From Hemibagrus wyckioides (Eukaryota > Chordata > Actinopteri > Siluriformes > Bagridae), in the NCBI RefSeq assembly GCF_019097595.1, contig NC_080718.1, forward strand, positions 17,064,657-17,128,656: a DNA stretch of 64,000 bases, in the 5' to 3' direction. Positions 1 through 12,747 of this stretch are shown in pieces. Made by a program: the position numbers and the translations under genes. The first letter of the stretch is position 1. Every line of letters starts with the position of its first letter. The notes below the pieces were generated by a model. It had not been told where the DNA came from. It searched no databases and worked only from the letters and a program-made list of their open reading frames with translations.

Positions 1-596
1 AGCATCAAAGCGCCCTCGCGGCCTGTAAGAGAAGTTACTTCAGGGGCCAGATCTGTCTATATGAATGAAGATAATAACATCTCAGAGGTGAAGCAGTGAA
101 AAGCCAGTGTCAGAAGTTAAAAAAATTACAAAACAATTCCCCTCTGGTTTGTCTAGCTGATTAAAATGGATAGGCTAAAGAAAAAAAATAAATAAATAAA
201 AAACACAGGGTTGCCAAACTAGTCGGTCTCTCAAGGCTAAAATGAGGTGAAGAGTTTAAAGCTTTGTAAAAGTTTAAAGCTAGACAAAGCTAATTAGCAT
301 CTGGTCTTTGTTTTACATTTTGATTATTTTATAAGAATCAAGCCATCCTCTCTGCGCTTTTTAATATTTCATTATTATTGTATTCTTCCAGTCTGTCAAG
401 TGGGAAAAAAAAAACCTTAATAACAGCCAGCAGGTTGATATGGTCTTGTCTGTGTCCAGGCTAATAATACAGTGTAGTAGGATTATTACTCACACCCAAT
501 ATTTCAGTGTGCTTGCTCATAGATAAAGCACATATATTTAATGTTATGAACTCTGGACTTTGCTATAAGCTGCTCCACCTCTCTGTTTTCTCTAAG
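1..596 (+). other. NPAS3: NPAS3 intron (partial)
   Basis: AT-rich non-coding sequence upstream of the first visible NPAS3 exon. It ends in a pyrimidine-rich stretch and an AAG acceptor at 594-596. I see no exon, repeat family or RNA gene in it. The bHLH and PAS-A exons of NPAS3 must lie to the left of the window. Confidence 0.7.
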
Positions 597-3500
597 GTGA
601 TCCACATCACGGGCAGGCTGAGGATAAGAATGGCACTAACGCACAATCGCACCGTGCCCAATCAGATAATGGGCATGGTGGTGGTGGCTCATGCCCTCCC
701 TCCCCCCACCATCAACGAGGTTCGCATCGACTGCCAAATGTTCGTCACGCGGGTCAACATGGACCTCAACATTGTCTACTGTGAAAATAGGTAACAGCCT
801 GGTTCCTTCTGAAGTGCAAGATCAATGTCATTAAATCTGATGAAGTGTTGATTTGGACATTTATCACTAAAAAAAAGGAGCATTCAAAATATTATTCATC
901 CTCATCAGTTGCTTAATTTCTTTGTTTAAACATATGTGCTGTGGCTCCTGCCACATCTATCGTTCTTTTGAAACTCAGCCCAGAAAGACTTCATTTTTAC
1001 TTTCAAAACCTCTGTTACTATCAAAGCCGTTTCTGTTCTGCAAAATGAGAACATCCTAATTTGGTCTGGCTTGAAAGGAAACGTCTTATTAGTTTTATTA
1101 GTTTTATTTATGTCTCGAGGATTAAAGTCACCCCAATGGCTGCTGAATTTTTTACTGCTCCCTTCACTTAACATATTTATGAGGGAATGGCATCTGGCCA
1201 AGTCTATTGCATAGTTATCATCATTGCTCATTGCATCATTGCAAGCTTTTTTTAACATGGCGTCTCAACCTCTAAGAGTCCAGCAAAAAAACAAAAACAA
1301 TTTAATATGTGTTAGTTTTGTTTTAACTGAATTAGATTTGTGTTAATTATTGGTAGATTTTAAGGTACAATCATTATTATTGAATTAAACGAATTAATTT
1401 ACTCAAAAATTTGGAAAGCGTTGACTCTTACCTGCATGTACAAGTTTCAGTAAAGATAGCTAGCCTTGGTGCATCGCTTTAACAAAAAGATATTGAATTA
1501 CATCGTTTCCTTCCCCTCCAGAATTAGTGACTACATGGACCTGACACCTGTGGACATCATAGGGAAAAGATGTTATCAGTTTATTCATGCCGAGGACGTG
1601 GAGGGCATTCGGCACAGCCATTTAGACTGTAAGTAACTACAGGCCTTGTGAATGGTAACAGTACTATCATTCATAAATATTTTTTGCTGAGTTTGTATGA
1701 ATGTCTGTACTATTTATATGCTCTGCTAGATCACAACAGTGTCTGCTCAAAGTTACTGTCAGCTGAGAGTCATGTAAAAACACAAGCAATATTTTTCCAT
1801 GGCTATTTTCATACAGACTGCTCATCTCAATGTAACAAGCAGTAATAAGTAGCTGAAAAGCTTAATTTCTCTAAGGAATGCTGTCATGTAGCTCTGTTTA
1901 GAAAAGCTTCCTCTGGGATGAGATTGTTCTTCAAAAAAAAAAAAAAAAAGCAACTGTCATGTTGAGCAGCTGATAGAAATAGTGTGGGGGGAAAAACATA
2001 TCAATTAATTAGAAATTATGGAAATGAAAAATAGGAATCATTACCATATTGCTCGGTTTGAGCATTAGACTATGTGTCTGTCTTTTTACATTGTTCTTAA
2101 AAATGAAGCTTACTATCAGTGTCAGCTTTGTAAGGCTGTTGTAAATGATGCAGCTTTGGTTGAGGCTGGGTTTAAAAAGCATCTTCTGTGGCTATTTCAG
2201 CTAACAAGCTACAAGGTCAATGACTGATATAATGCCAGTTGTGTATTAGAATTAAATACTTTAATATAAATACAGATTTATCATTGGATTCTGTTCGACT
2301 GTGTAAATGTAACCATCGTACCAGATCAGCTTTTTATGCAAATATAGAATAATGATAATGTAAAAATGAATATCATGTAAACTCTAAATCTGTGCGCTAC
2401 ACTTTATTCACATTCCCATATTGAAGAACAGTTATAAAAGTCCCAGATTTCGCTTGAAGTGAAGGAAGCATTAGCATGTTTTTTATTTTATTTTCTAAGC
2501 TAAATTTTTCCTTTAACATTACCAGTGCTACTGTAGGTGACTGTGTCTTTCAGTACTTTATGTCCATTCCTAACTGAATTGGCTGGTATTAATGTTTTGC
2601 ATGTGAAAAAGGTAATGATGGACAGATTTGGTATATTCCAAAGTGTAGAGAATTTAGCTAATGATGTGACCACCTTTTAAGCACATGTTTCGAATGTTTA
2701 CAATGTTCGAAATATTTCATTATCATTTTCTTAGACAGATGATAGACTAAAACCCAGCATGTATACTAAAAGGCCAATTTGATATAAAGAGTTGTGTATT
2801 CAGATTGTGTGTGTTGGCTGATTCCAGTTTAAATACTGGTTCAATTTCAACAGAAAGCTTATTGTTGTAACACCTAATTTTAAGTAGTCTTTATTTAAAC
2901 AGAATAAAGTAACTAACTTGCATATATCTAGTCCGATATTGATCACCCCATTTTTCATACTACAACAAGACACGTATATGTTTTATATCCTACACTTCTC
3001 AGCATCTATTGTAGGGATCAAATAAGAATAATCACAAATTATGGCTTATCTGTCATTTCACCTCCAGCATCTGTTCCTCAAAAAACATGCTGACAGGCCA
3101 TTGAGAACAGGAACTCGAGCAGATTCCTGCATGTGAGTGTCTCCATGCCCCTCTCAGGTTTAAGCTGCTCTTCTCCATATACAGCCAGTGCATTTTGATA
3201 ACACCTTTACACCATGAAGTGTTTATCTTGGCAAATACCCCACAGGAATACTCTTTAAAGGCTCCACAACCTTTGGCATGCTTTACTTTCATCGTTCTCG
3301 GCAGGAGGGGCACTGACTGCCTAGAGGTGCGACCGTGCTTTTTGAATATCCTAAATCATCTGTTAAGTGTGTTTTGGCAGGGCACTTTTTTTTCCTGTAC
3401 TCTCCGCTCGCCTGCACGTCATGGCAGAAATTCAAAACGTCATTGAGAGCAGCGTAGCGTTTCATACAGTAAATGCACGCTTGCCTCGGCAGCAGGCAAG

Positions 3501-5408
3501 TTGCCATTATTTAAGTAGTGAGGGATGAGGCACATGGGTGGGGGGGGGATAAATCCCTCACTTTATTAGGTGTTTGTGGAGGAGGACGAGTGTCCTTGGG
3601 GCTGTTGGGTGAATTTGAAGCTGTCTGATTAGATATTGCAAGTTCAACTGAATTAGAGTGCAATTACCGCTGCACTGCAGTGTCCCTTTGCCTTAAAAAG
3701 CCACCAGATTGGGTCCATTAGGCCTTGATTTGAAACCCAGCAGAGAGAAAGCAGAGAGGAGTGCATTGATGAGAGAGTTAGAAGACTGAGGGCGGCCCAG
3801 AACCACAAATCTCCAGCTGTCCCTGTCTGTCTAACCATCTATTACACATTACAATGCAGGCAATTAACATAAAAGTGGAAGTGATGGCAAGGGCCAGCTG
3901 CAAAGTTGATGTGTGCTGAGGTCTTACTGTATTTTACTTTACATTTTTTCTTGTGAAGGAAAAAACAGTAACTTCTCAAAGAGAAATCAGTTTAACTGCA
4001 AATTTACTACAAGTTTCTTTGCGTTTACAGAAAACAGAATTCGTATGTGTTTTATAGAGAAACTTCTAGAAGAATAAAATCTTTACTCAGTTTAATCTTA
4101 AATGTTAAAGAAATTCACTTGCAGTTGCCCAAATAATACATTTACTCATGTTTTAATTCCAGACTCACATAGTAACATAAGAAACACCGAACTTAAATGC
4201 AGAGAAATCTCTCTGACTCACTCAGAGAACACTTTGCATGTATAACCTGACTGACCATTCCAGCTTAGTTTGACACAGTTAATGGCAATGATCATCACTG
4301 TCATCACTGTTCAGATGAAGGGCTCATCAAGCAGAGCCAGGAGTGTGTGCTGAAGAAGCGGCAACCGTTTCCAGTGCAGCCGCCGCTCTGCTGATTGCCA
4401 ATCAGAGAATGACATCAGGTCACGCGAGGCCATCAGATCAGCTGGAGTAAGGGAAATGAGCGAGCGTGGCTTGCTGCACTAACCTCTCTGGCCATCCTGC
4501 CTCAATAGGGCAGCCAGCTCTAACACACACACACACACCAGCCTAGTGACTGTTGTTACACTACAAACAGTGCTCACTGCTTTCAGTACTGGTAATATTG
4601 CCTAAAGACTCCTTGTATAAATACATATCAGGAGATACAAAAGATACAGGGGTTGGAATTTTTTGGAAGCTTGTTGAAGACAAGAAGAATTAATTCTAGC
4701 ATTTTATAATTAAAATAGTTAACACTCAGAAAATACTAGTTGTAAATACTAGAGCTCTGATATTTGTAGTAGGGTTGCCATCAGTACAACAGTAAATTCT
4801 GCACTGAATGAATGTTACTGAGACATCTTTTCCTCTTTTTGCTGCATGGAAATTGATTTTTTTTTTTTTTTCCAAAGAAGTCAAAGAACCCAAACTGTCT
4901 TCACCCAATTATTCAACATGACAAGGTGGCTGTTCCTCTCCTGTTCATGTCCAATTCTTCTCTTGAAGTTTTAAACCTACATAACAGTCTTGGAGGTGCA
5001 CCGAAGGCGAAAGCAGTCTACATATATTACCAATGTACTCATATAGTCATCTGCAGTCCTGTATATTATTGCAGGTTTCTAATTGAATGTTCATATTATT
5101 TGGGCTCGCTGACAAAATGTTTCTCCCTCCCCTATATCAACGTGTTACATTGCGTTTGTTGTATTTGTTCTATTCAATTTTCTGTTACAAAATGAACATG
5201 GCTGGATGTGCTTAGTCTGGTGTGCAAACATCAGCTCTTTTCAAAGGCGTTTGATGTAAGCAGATGTTTCCTATCTGCGGAAATGTAATGTGACAGAGCT
5301 GACCTCACCTGTGTCAGCCACGGATCAGGAGCAACACACCATAAATTAACAAAAGGCGTTCCGCTACACAGCTAAGCATCTTACGCACTGTGTAAATGCT
5401 CTGTGTGT

Positions 5409-5449
<41 letters not shown>

Positions 5450-6443
5450 TACCAGCCTAGACAGTGGATGGGGGCTGGGAAGAGATAGCTGAGAAAAGTG
5501 TGCAGAAACCCCAGGAGAGGGAAGCTGTGTGCCTGAAGGCAGACTCATAGAGCTGCTCTCTGTAGACTAGTTCAAACTGACTTTAATGAAAGACTCCCCT
5601 CACTGCTTATTGAGCTTAAAGACAGACTCCACCGTCTGCAGCAACACAGAAAAATACACCTGATACACACAGCCAAGTATATCGTAATTTCCTTTATTAA
5701 CAAATTAGCAACAGATTAATCTATCTGTAAAGTGTTACAAAAGCTGTAAAAAAAAAAAAAATCAGGGCATCTCTGTTCGGATGTTTTTGTCTAGTACTTA
5801 TTTTATTTTACTTCTAACATTCAGGAACTTAGTTCATTCATATGTTTTAGGATATAACTGTGTTTCTCTCAGCATAATACAGTTCAAAGTTTGTAGGTGA
5901 CCACATTATCATTTGTTCGTGCCTTTCTTCTTTAAGAGAACATTCATGTAGTCGTTTCTGTAGCTCAGGGTGAGGTCAGGCCAGGAGCCGTCTCCACTAC
6001 ACTACTACAAACAGCACAAAACACCACCAGCCTGGTAAGAAGAGCTCTGCCTCTAGCCAGGAGACTTTTTCCAATGTCTGTCCCACTCATTCATAAAAGG
6101 CTTGTCTTTACGTTAATACCCCAATGGACTGCAAGGACTTTTCCATAAAGCAATTTCACGGGTGTAAATGACTTGCTTTTATGTGACAATGACTCCCCAT
6201 GCCTCTCCCGCTGTGAATGGGGGCCATGTTGGGTAAAGGGTATCTGAAAGGTAGCTGCTATTATGGAATGTATCCAAGTGATTAAACGGAAGTGAAGGAC
6301 AGAGGCCCAGCATAGAGAGAGAGAGAGAGCGAGAGAGAGAGAGCCCATCCTCCAGGCTAGCCTGAGGCTTCAGGAGAGAACAGCTAGATTAAAGATGCCG
6401 TATTCCTTTTAATGCCTCCAAAGGCTGCAGAGATGACTCTGGT

Positions 6444-6475
<32 letters not shown>

Positions 6476-9400
6476 GGGGCGGCTTCATTACCACTAAATC
6501 AATAGCGCAAACAGGTCCTGATTGATTTAATGGCAGTGTAAGTGAAAGGGGTTAAAAAATAAGGCTCACCTGCACAGCAGCAGCACCGGGCAGAGGCAGA
6601 GGCACGGCTGCAGTGTATTGACGGCAATGCAGATGAGCTCAGCTCATTAGGAGAGAACCAAGCGATGAACAAGCCTGGACTATGTACGGAATCAGTTTTA
6701 AAATGAATTGCTGGATTTTCTTCTTCACTTAATTTTGCAGCTTTTGAGAACATCACATAAATCTCTCAGCTGAATTTAAACTCATTTTCATGTGTTACTG
6801 TGTAAATCATTTTGTTTTCTGAAATGAAACACTGTATTAAGTTTAGATTCCCAGGCTTTCAGTATTCTGGACCATAGTGTGTACTGCGAGGAAATGGTGA
6901 AGGTTAGAGCAAGGGTATGTCTATTAACCACATTGAGCAAGTCATAAAAACAACATATTCGTTTCAGATGTTTGTTTGTCTGCGTTTCATTTGTCTCCTT
7001 TATTTGCCAAAAAAATCAGTCAATAAGTTAAGCAAATTAATGTTGTTTTGAATGGTTTATTAAACAACATTATTTGTCTATAGTGGTTTTAGTTTCTGAT
7101 CTTTTTGTATAACTAATTGACCAAAAATCAGTGTTGTTTTTTTTTTAATAAATGTGCCTTGATTTAAACGAAGAACATAAATTCGTGACTAAGTTCTGAT
7201 TCAGACCATTTTAGCTTTACAGAAAAATGATTAATGCAAATACATATTGGTTGAGATAACATTTAGCACTTAATTTAGCCAAATTTATTGCAGCCAGACA
7301 AGGACACAGTATAGGAGTAGTCTCAGACAAGGACATGGCTTAGGAGACAGTGCAAGCAGACACAGCGCACTCTGCTGAGCCATGGTGGGTATTGTGCTCT
7401 TATGAGGAAATGGCAGATGCACAGCAGCCCTTTAGCACTGGTCATTTCAGACTTTAGCAATTAAATAAATATAAAAATTACATATTTTTATCTAAGAAAT
7501 GAGCAACAGTAAAAGCTTATGACATAGCAGATTTTGTTCCTCTGTAAACAGTTACCAACATTTTTCTTCCCACTTCGCTTCTCTGTTTCTAGTAATAAAT
7601 AAAGGTCAGTGTGTGACAAAATACTACCGCTGGATCCAGAAGAATGGAGGCTATATATGGATCCAGTCCAGTGCCACTATTGCTATCAACGCCAAGAATG
7701 CCAATGAGAAGAACATCATCTGGGTCAACTACGTGCTTAGGTAAACAGTGCTCCTTCAGTTAAGTGTTATCCCAAATTACTGTGACGCTTATTTGTCAAT
7801 TCCCATCAGAAAGTTAGAGGATTTCCATTTGCGATTGCGAGGCAGCAACAGCCAAATAAATAGATCTCTGTAAGCCTCTATTTAATCTCCTCTCCCTTTG
7901 TGGGCGCGAGCAGCGCCTTAGTCTGAGATCATTAGAGAGATGTGTGCTCGCGAACACTGGATCAATCAGGATGTTTAAAATGTTCAGGAGCACAAGTGTA
8001 CTCTAGGTTATTTCACCTTTATTCCACCATGTACTGGAAGCAGTTCAGCTCTGTGAATAACTCTCTGCTCTCTCTCCCTCTGTATTTTTTTTTTTTTTGT
8101 GGACAGTAATCCGGAATACAAAGACACACCCATGGATATCACACAGCTTCCAAATCTGCCAGAGAAAGCCTCAGAGTCCTCGGAAACATCTGACTCAGAG
8201 TCTGACTCTAAGGACAACTCTGGTACAGTAAACTATTACTTCAAAATCTGGATTATGCACATTCTATGAACTGATAGCATACAGTTATTACGGTAAAATA
8301 AAAGCTGCACAAATACGGTTCATCGTATTAGCTGCCTTCATGTAGTACAGACAACATACCATTTCAAGTGTTCACCTTTCATGAAATGGCCAATTATGCC
8401 CTGCAAGGTACAGAGACATGAGGCTTCAACACTCCTAGTAAACCTGGTTAAAAGGTTGATTAAGCCTGGGCAGTCAACTGGAGATATTAATTATGCATTC
8501 CAGCAGAAGATTGAGTGTGATTCCATAGATGGGTTTGGGGGCACTGAGAGGATGAGGTAGACTGACAGATTGGGGAGGGTGCCAGCATATTGCCTCTTGG
8601 CACCTCAGCATGGCCAGCCCTCTGCCAGCCTTCATCATAAAGGTTACCGTCTGTGCCAGTTGCAGCTGGACTAGATCATGCCCCGACTCCTTTTTCCTCA
8701 TTCTGTCTCTCTCACTGTCTTACTCTTCCTTGTTCACTCGGTCAGTCTCACAAGGCAGTTGGCCCATTCCATATAACACCAAACCACAAAAGAGTGCATT
8801 TGAGATGTGACTTCAATACGGTAGTGATGGGGAACAACAATGATTAATAAGCCACACTGTTCTAGTTACTATTCAAGGGAACTTGACCTAAAGTGGAATA
8901 AACTGGGGCATTTAAAGGACACTCATGATTAAAGAAGTGACCGATGAGTCACTGTCACTGAGTGATGACTAATTCTGTTGTACTGCTGTCCGATTTAAAA
9001 GCTTTTGCTTTCCAAATCATTTATATAGCTTTAAAATATCGAATCAGTGATAAAGGTCTATAAAAGAATCTGGAGATGCATCACACAAATGGCTTTAATA
9101 ACAGTCTTTAAGGAAAAGCTAATAACTTAAATATACATTACAGAGGAGTTGAAGCTTGTGGAATACATCATAAATGCTTGGCATACTCATAAATGAAAAT
9201 ATATCTTTAGCTTAACATGCCTCAGAGGAAACACCATGGATAGGTAAATGTTATGCATGATGAGAGCAGTGTTCATGATAAAACCTTGATTAAATAAAAT
9301 GTTAAGAAACACTTAATCCTCTGATAACTATGATCTTCTATACCTGCCTGAATGCCCCTGTCTTCTTTTTCTCTTAGAAGACAATGAGAACTCCAAGTCA

Positions 9401-10774
9401 GATGGGAAAGGAAATCAGTCTTCTGAGAACAGTGAAGAGCCAGAGTCAGACAGTAAGAAGCCCACCAGACACTCTGAGCAAGAGATGAGGCATCAGGAGG
9501 AGGATAGTTCCAGTAATGCCGAGAGCCAGGAGAGCGAGGACAGCTTGGAACCCTCCGATTGTGAAGCCGAACACAAGGAGAGCCGCTTGGCTCATCTCAG
9601 TGGTCTGCCCATTAAAGTGGAGCATTATGGTGATGGTGAAGGGGCAGAGCTTCACAATTCTCTCTCATCCTCCTCTGAGGAAGAGGACGAGGAGGAGGAG
9701 GAAGAGGAAGACAACGATGAGATTATGAAGGACTACAACAGTGAAGGGGAACTGAGCGGTCCACTGACAAGTAAACGGCAGAAGAGAAAGAAAAGGAGGA
9801 AAAAGCAGAAATGGGAGGGCAGCCGTCAGCGTCTGCGACTTTCACCACCAGAGGATGTCACAGCGAGTCCAGGAAGTCTGGAGCCAGCACTAGGAGAGCA
9901 GCCTCCACTACTGCCACCTCCATCACCCTCGACTGCCTCAGTGCTCAAGATCAAAACAGAGATGGCCGAGCCTATCAACTTTGACAACGACAGCAGCATC
10001 TGGAACTTCCCGCCTAACCGGGAGATCTCACGCAACGAGTCACCTTTCAGCATGACCAAGCCTCCTAGTGGCCATGAAGCCTTCCCCGCTGCCATCCCCG
10101 ACTCAGTCCTCACTCCACCGGGCACTGAAGGAGGAGCGGGCATCAGGAAGCCCAACTTCACCAACAGCAGCAGCAGTAGTAGCAGTAACAGTGCCCCCAC
10201 CTCAGCCGGCCTGGCACCCCCACTGTCTAACTCCTCAAGCTCTGACCCCCTATCACCTCCACTTTCAGCCTCACCACGTGATAAGCAACAGGGCACACCC
10301 ACCTCCCAGAATTCCCTGTTGTACAGTGGCGACCTGGAGGCCCTACAGCGGCTACAGACAGGCAACGTGGTGCTTCCCCTGGTGCAGCGTGTTGCAGGCA
10401 CACTGGCTGCCACCAGCACAGCAGCGGCACCACGCGTCTACACGGCAGGCACCATTCGCTACGCGCCTGCTGATGTCACACTGGCTGTGCAGGGCAACCT
10501 GCTACCCAGCGGTCACGCCGCAGTCAACTTTGTGGACGTGAACGGGCCTGGCTTTGGTATTGATGCCAAGACACCCATGGAAATGCTCTACCACCACGTG
10601 CACCGGCTCAACATGTCCGGTCCGTTTGGTGGCGCAGGCACCGGGGCCAGTCTTGCACAGATGCCCACTGCCAACGTCTTCACCACGGCGGAGGGACTCT
10701 TCTCTACGCTTCCCTTCCCTGTCTACAGCAATGGCATCCACACAACACAGACTCTCGAGCGCAAAGAGGATTGA
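597..10774 (+). CDS. NPAS3: Neuronal PAS domain protein 3, last five coding exons
   Basis: C-terminal 653 residues of NPAS3, a nuclear bHLH-PAS transcription factor of neural development that acts with an ARNT-type partner. Coding exons are 597-790, 1522-1628, 7593-7740, 8107-8222 and 9378-10774 (stop TGA 10772-10774). The phases fit throughout, with split codons for R, L, S and E. Exons 1-3 carry the end of the PAS-A/B linker and the PAS-B domain (motifs [50 protein letters not shown]). The long last exon holds an acidic/Ser-rich region, a poly-Glu run (about 9678-9716), a basic [13 protein letters not shown] tract (nuclear-localisation-like), a poly-Ser run (AGC repeats near 10164) and the conserved tail [17 protein letters not shown] to TLERKED. 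The family match is very strong; the N-terminus lies outside the window. Donor 4 (G|GTACAG) is weak but is fixed by the frame. Confidence 0.96.
791..1521 (+). other. NPAS3: NPAS3 intron
   Basis: 731-bp intron with donor AG|GTAACA and acceptor CCCTCCAG. No repeat family or ORF of interest; the open frames here are AT-rich chance frames. Confidence 0.85.
3490..3850. promoter_or_regulatory. Candidate intronic enhancer A
   Basis: Non-coding, non-repetitive block inside the 6-kb NPAS3 intron with several homeodomain-like ATTAG/TAAT cores amid GC-balanced sequence. It looks like vertebrate conserved non-coding DNA, which is known to be abundant in NPAS3 introns. The call rests on composition and context only; no alignment was possible. 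Confidence 0.25.
4300..4500. promoter_or_regulatory. Candidate intronic enhancer B
   Basis: GC-richer island in the 6-kb NPAS3 intron with a CCAAT-type motif (GATTGCCAATCAG near 4395-4408), palindrome-like because GATTG and CAATC face each other. It has no coding potential and no repeat signature. Composition-based call. Confidence 0.22.
6480..6760. promoter_or_regulatory. Candidate intronic enhancer C
   Basis: Block just after the second (GA)n run. It contains CCTGATTGATTTAATGG (near 6517), which resembles PBX/homeodomain composite sites, and several CAGC-rich E-box-like motifs. Not coding. Suggestive only. Confidence 0.25.
8440..8660. promoter_or_regulatory. Candidate intronic enhancer D
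   Basis: Block in NPAS3 intron 8223-9377 with TTAATTATGCAT (POU/homeodomain-like, near 8488) and a TTGGCA...GCC NFI-like half-site pair near 8597-8612. No repeat signature. The open frames here are not conserved protein. Composition-based inference. Confidence 0.22.
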
Positions 10775-12710
10775 AGCAAAACACTGAGACCATATTACTG
10801 TGTTCAATTTAAATCAAGAGACTCTTTCGAGGCCTATGACTGTGTTTCAAGTTGGGGGTGGGAATTAATTGTTCTAGCACTTTGAATTTCAAGCAGTTAA
10901 GCTTGTGTAATTGAAACAAATGGTTTCTCTTCCTGTGTCTTTCTCCATTTCTTTTTCTCTTTCCCCTCTTCCTCCCTCCCTTCTCTAGAGCCAATGACAT
11001 TTTGTTTAAACAAACTAAACAGGCTCATCTCTATTTCAGAGTTCCTTTGAGCCAGAGAGAATTCACCACTCAGGTGTGTGGTTTCTCCATGGTGAAATAA
11101 AATGTGCTTTTTTGACTTCATTACAGTGCATCCTTATTAGGATGTCTTATGTATTTAAAGGCAATTCACAAAGGAGATAAAAAGAAACTGTTTTTTTTTT
11201 TTTTTTATCAATATCTTGATGTGATCAAGGCTGACACTGACAAAAGGATGTTACCCTGTTTGACATAGTTGAAAGGGTTTTAGGGTTCTTTCTTAACGAG
11301 GGAATAGTATTTTAGAAATAATGCTTTTCTTCGTTTTTTTATAGCTCAGATTTAACTTACAAATCATGCATTTTAAAAGCAATTTTAGCCGGGTATTGAC
11401 CTGATCCGAATGTTACTACAAACTCCCAGGACTTTGGAACAGGTCAGTGTGAGATTCCTCCAGTTCCATCTTCCTTTTGCAGATCCATGGTGCTATCATC
11501 AACTAACCCTCACTCAGCTGGCTGACGTAGGTATTGTTCCAGAGCTCAACAAATGATGGCTTGAGAGATTTTCTACTGAAAACTCAAACCTCTAACAGAC
11601 AAGTTCATTTTTCTTGTGTTTATCCCCTGCAGAGAGTGGAGAAGGGTTTGGCTGTGGCTCAATCTGATTGAGTCAGAAAAGGGATTTGGACCAGGCTGTG
11701 AATCATTTCTTACCCCTCAGTGTAACTGAGGCTAATTTTTACATCATAAACTTGAAGATGAATGTGAAACTCTAACAGGCTTCTCTCAGTTTTTTTTTTT
11801 TACTCTCCCTTCTCATATTCGAAGCCTAGTAGCTTTTCCCATCAGTCTCCCAAAATCAGTTTCCCTCTACTCCTACATGAACTCTGAAAACCACATATCA
11901 ACAAGATTGTAATAAGGACATGCATTTTCAATCAAAAAAATGTGTTTTGAGAAATCACATTCCTAATTTTTTTTTCCACTGTTGCCAAAAAAAATTACCG
12001 TCACAGTTTGGTGTCAAGACACTGTGAATTTGTTTGGAAAAAAAAAAAGAAAGTAATAAAAAGGAAGAAAACTGTCGCTTCATCTTTTGGCAGCCATCCA
12101 TCACGTCATCTATTACCAAGCGTGATAAGCGTAAACGTGTACAATGTGTAAGTGTCATTGGCTGTCAGTCCTCATAGCGATTTCAGTGTGTGTTACTATA
12201 TGCAGTATATACCGAGCTGATGTAGCTGTTTCGTCCTTTGTCCTCTCTGTGCTAGTGTGGGTTTGGATGAGGGAAACACTCGTTCTCCCTCTCCTTCCCC
12301 TCTACAGTCTTAGTGAACCAGTGGAGGTTAGTGGATTTTGTGTGGTGGCCTTCCAATGTAGTGTCACCTTTTTGCTGCTTCTTTTCTGTCTGTATTACTT
12401 TTCTGTTCCTGCTATTGCTTTGCTGTCGTGTAGTCTACAGACCTCTCTCTTCCTCTCAGAGATAAAAGACTCTTAACTAGCTCAAAGGTTTAAGGAGCCA
12501 TTTTTTTGCCACTGGGGAATTCTGGGATTGCGGTCTCCACCTCAAAACTGACAAGGATAAAACCGAAGTAGCATTTAGATGTAACGTCTGGAACCTCAAA
12601 GGCCTAAGTTGTGAAACATTCCCAGAGTCCCTTGTGCTTCTCATGTGCATTGGGTGTATTTCATTGGTTTCCACCAACCAGTTGACTTCAAGGACCCTGC
12701 AACTCACAGG

Positions 12711-12747
<37 letters not shown>

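Larger units (their letters stand above)
1629..7592 (+). other. NPAS3: Large NPAS3 intron, no recognisable transposons
   Basis: 6-kb intron with donor T|GTAAGT and acceptor TTTCTAG. I see only simple repeats: (TG)n at 5402-5446 and (GA)n at 6314-6343 and 6444-6470. Several blocks are GC-richer and less repetitive than their surroundings and are listed as candidate regulatory DNA. No Tc1 or SINE copy was recognised, unlike the rest of the window. Confidence 0.8.

Noticed and set aside
9826..10419. 197-codon minus-strand frame opposite NPAS3
   Set aside because: Antisense shadow of the GC-rich NPAS3 last exon; poly-Leu is the complement of the Ser/AGC repeat.
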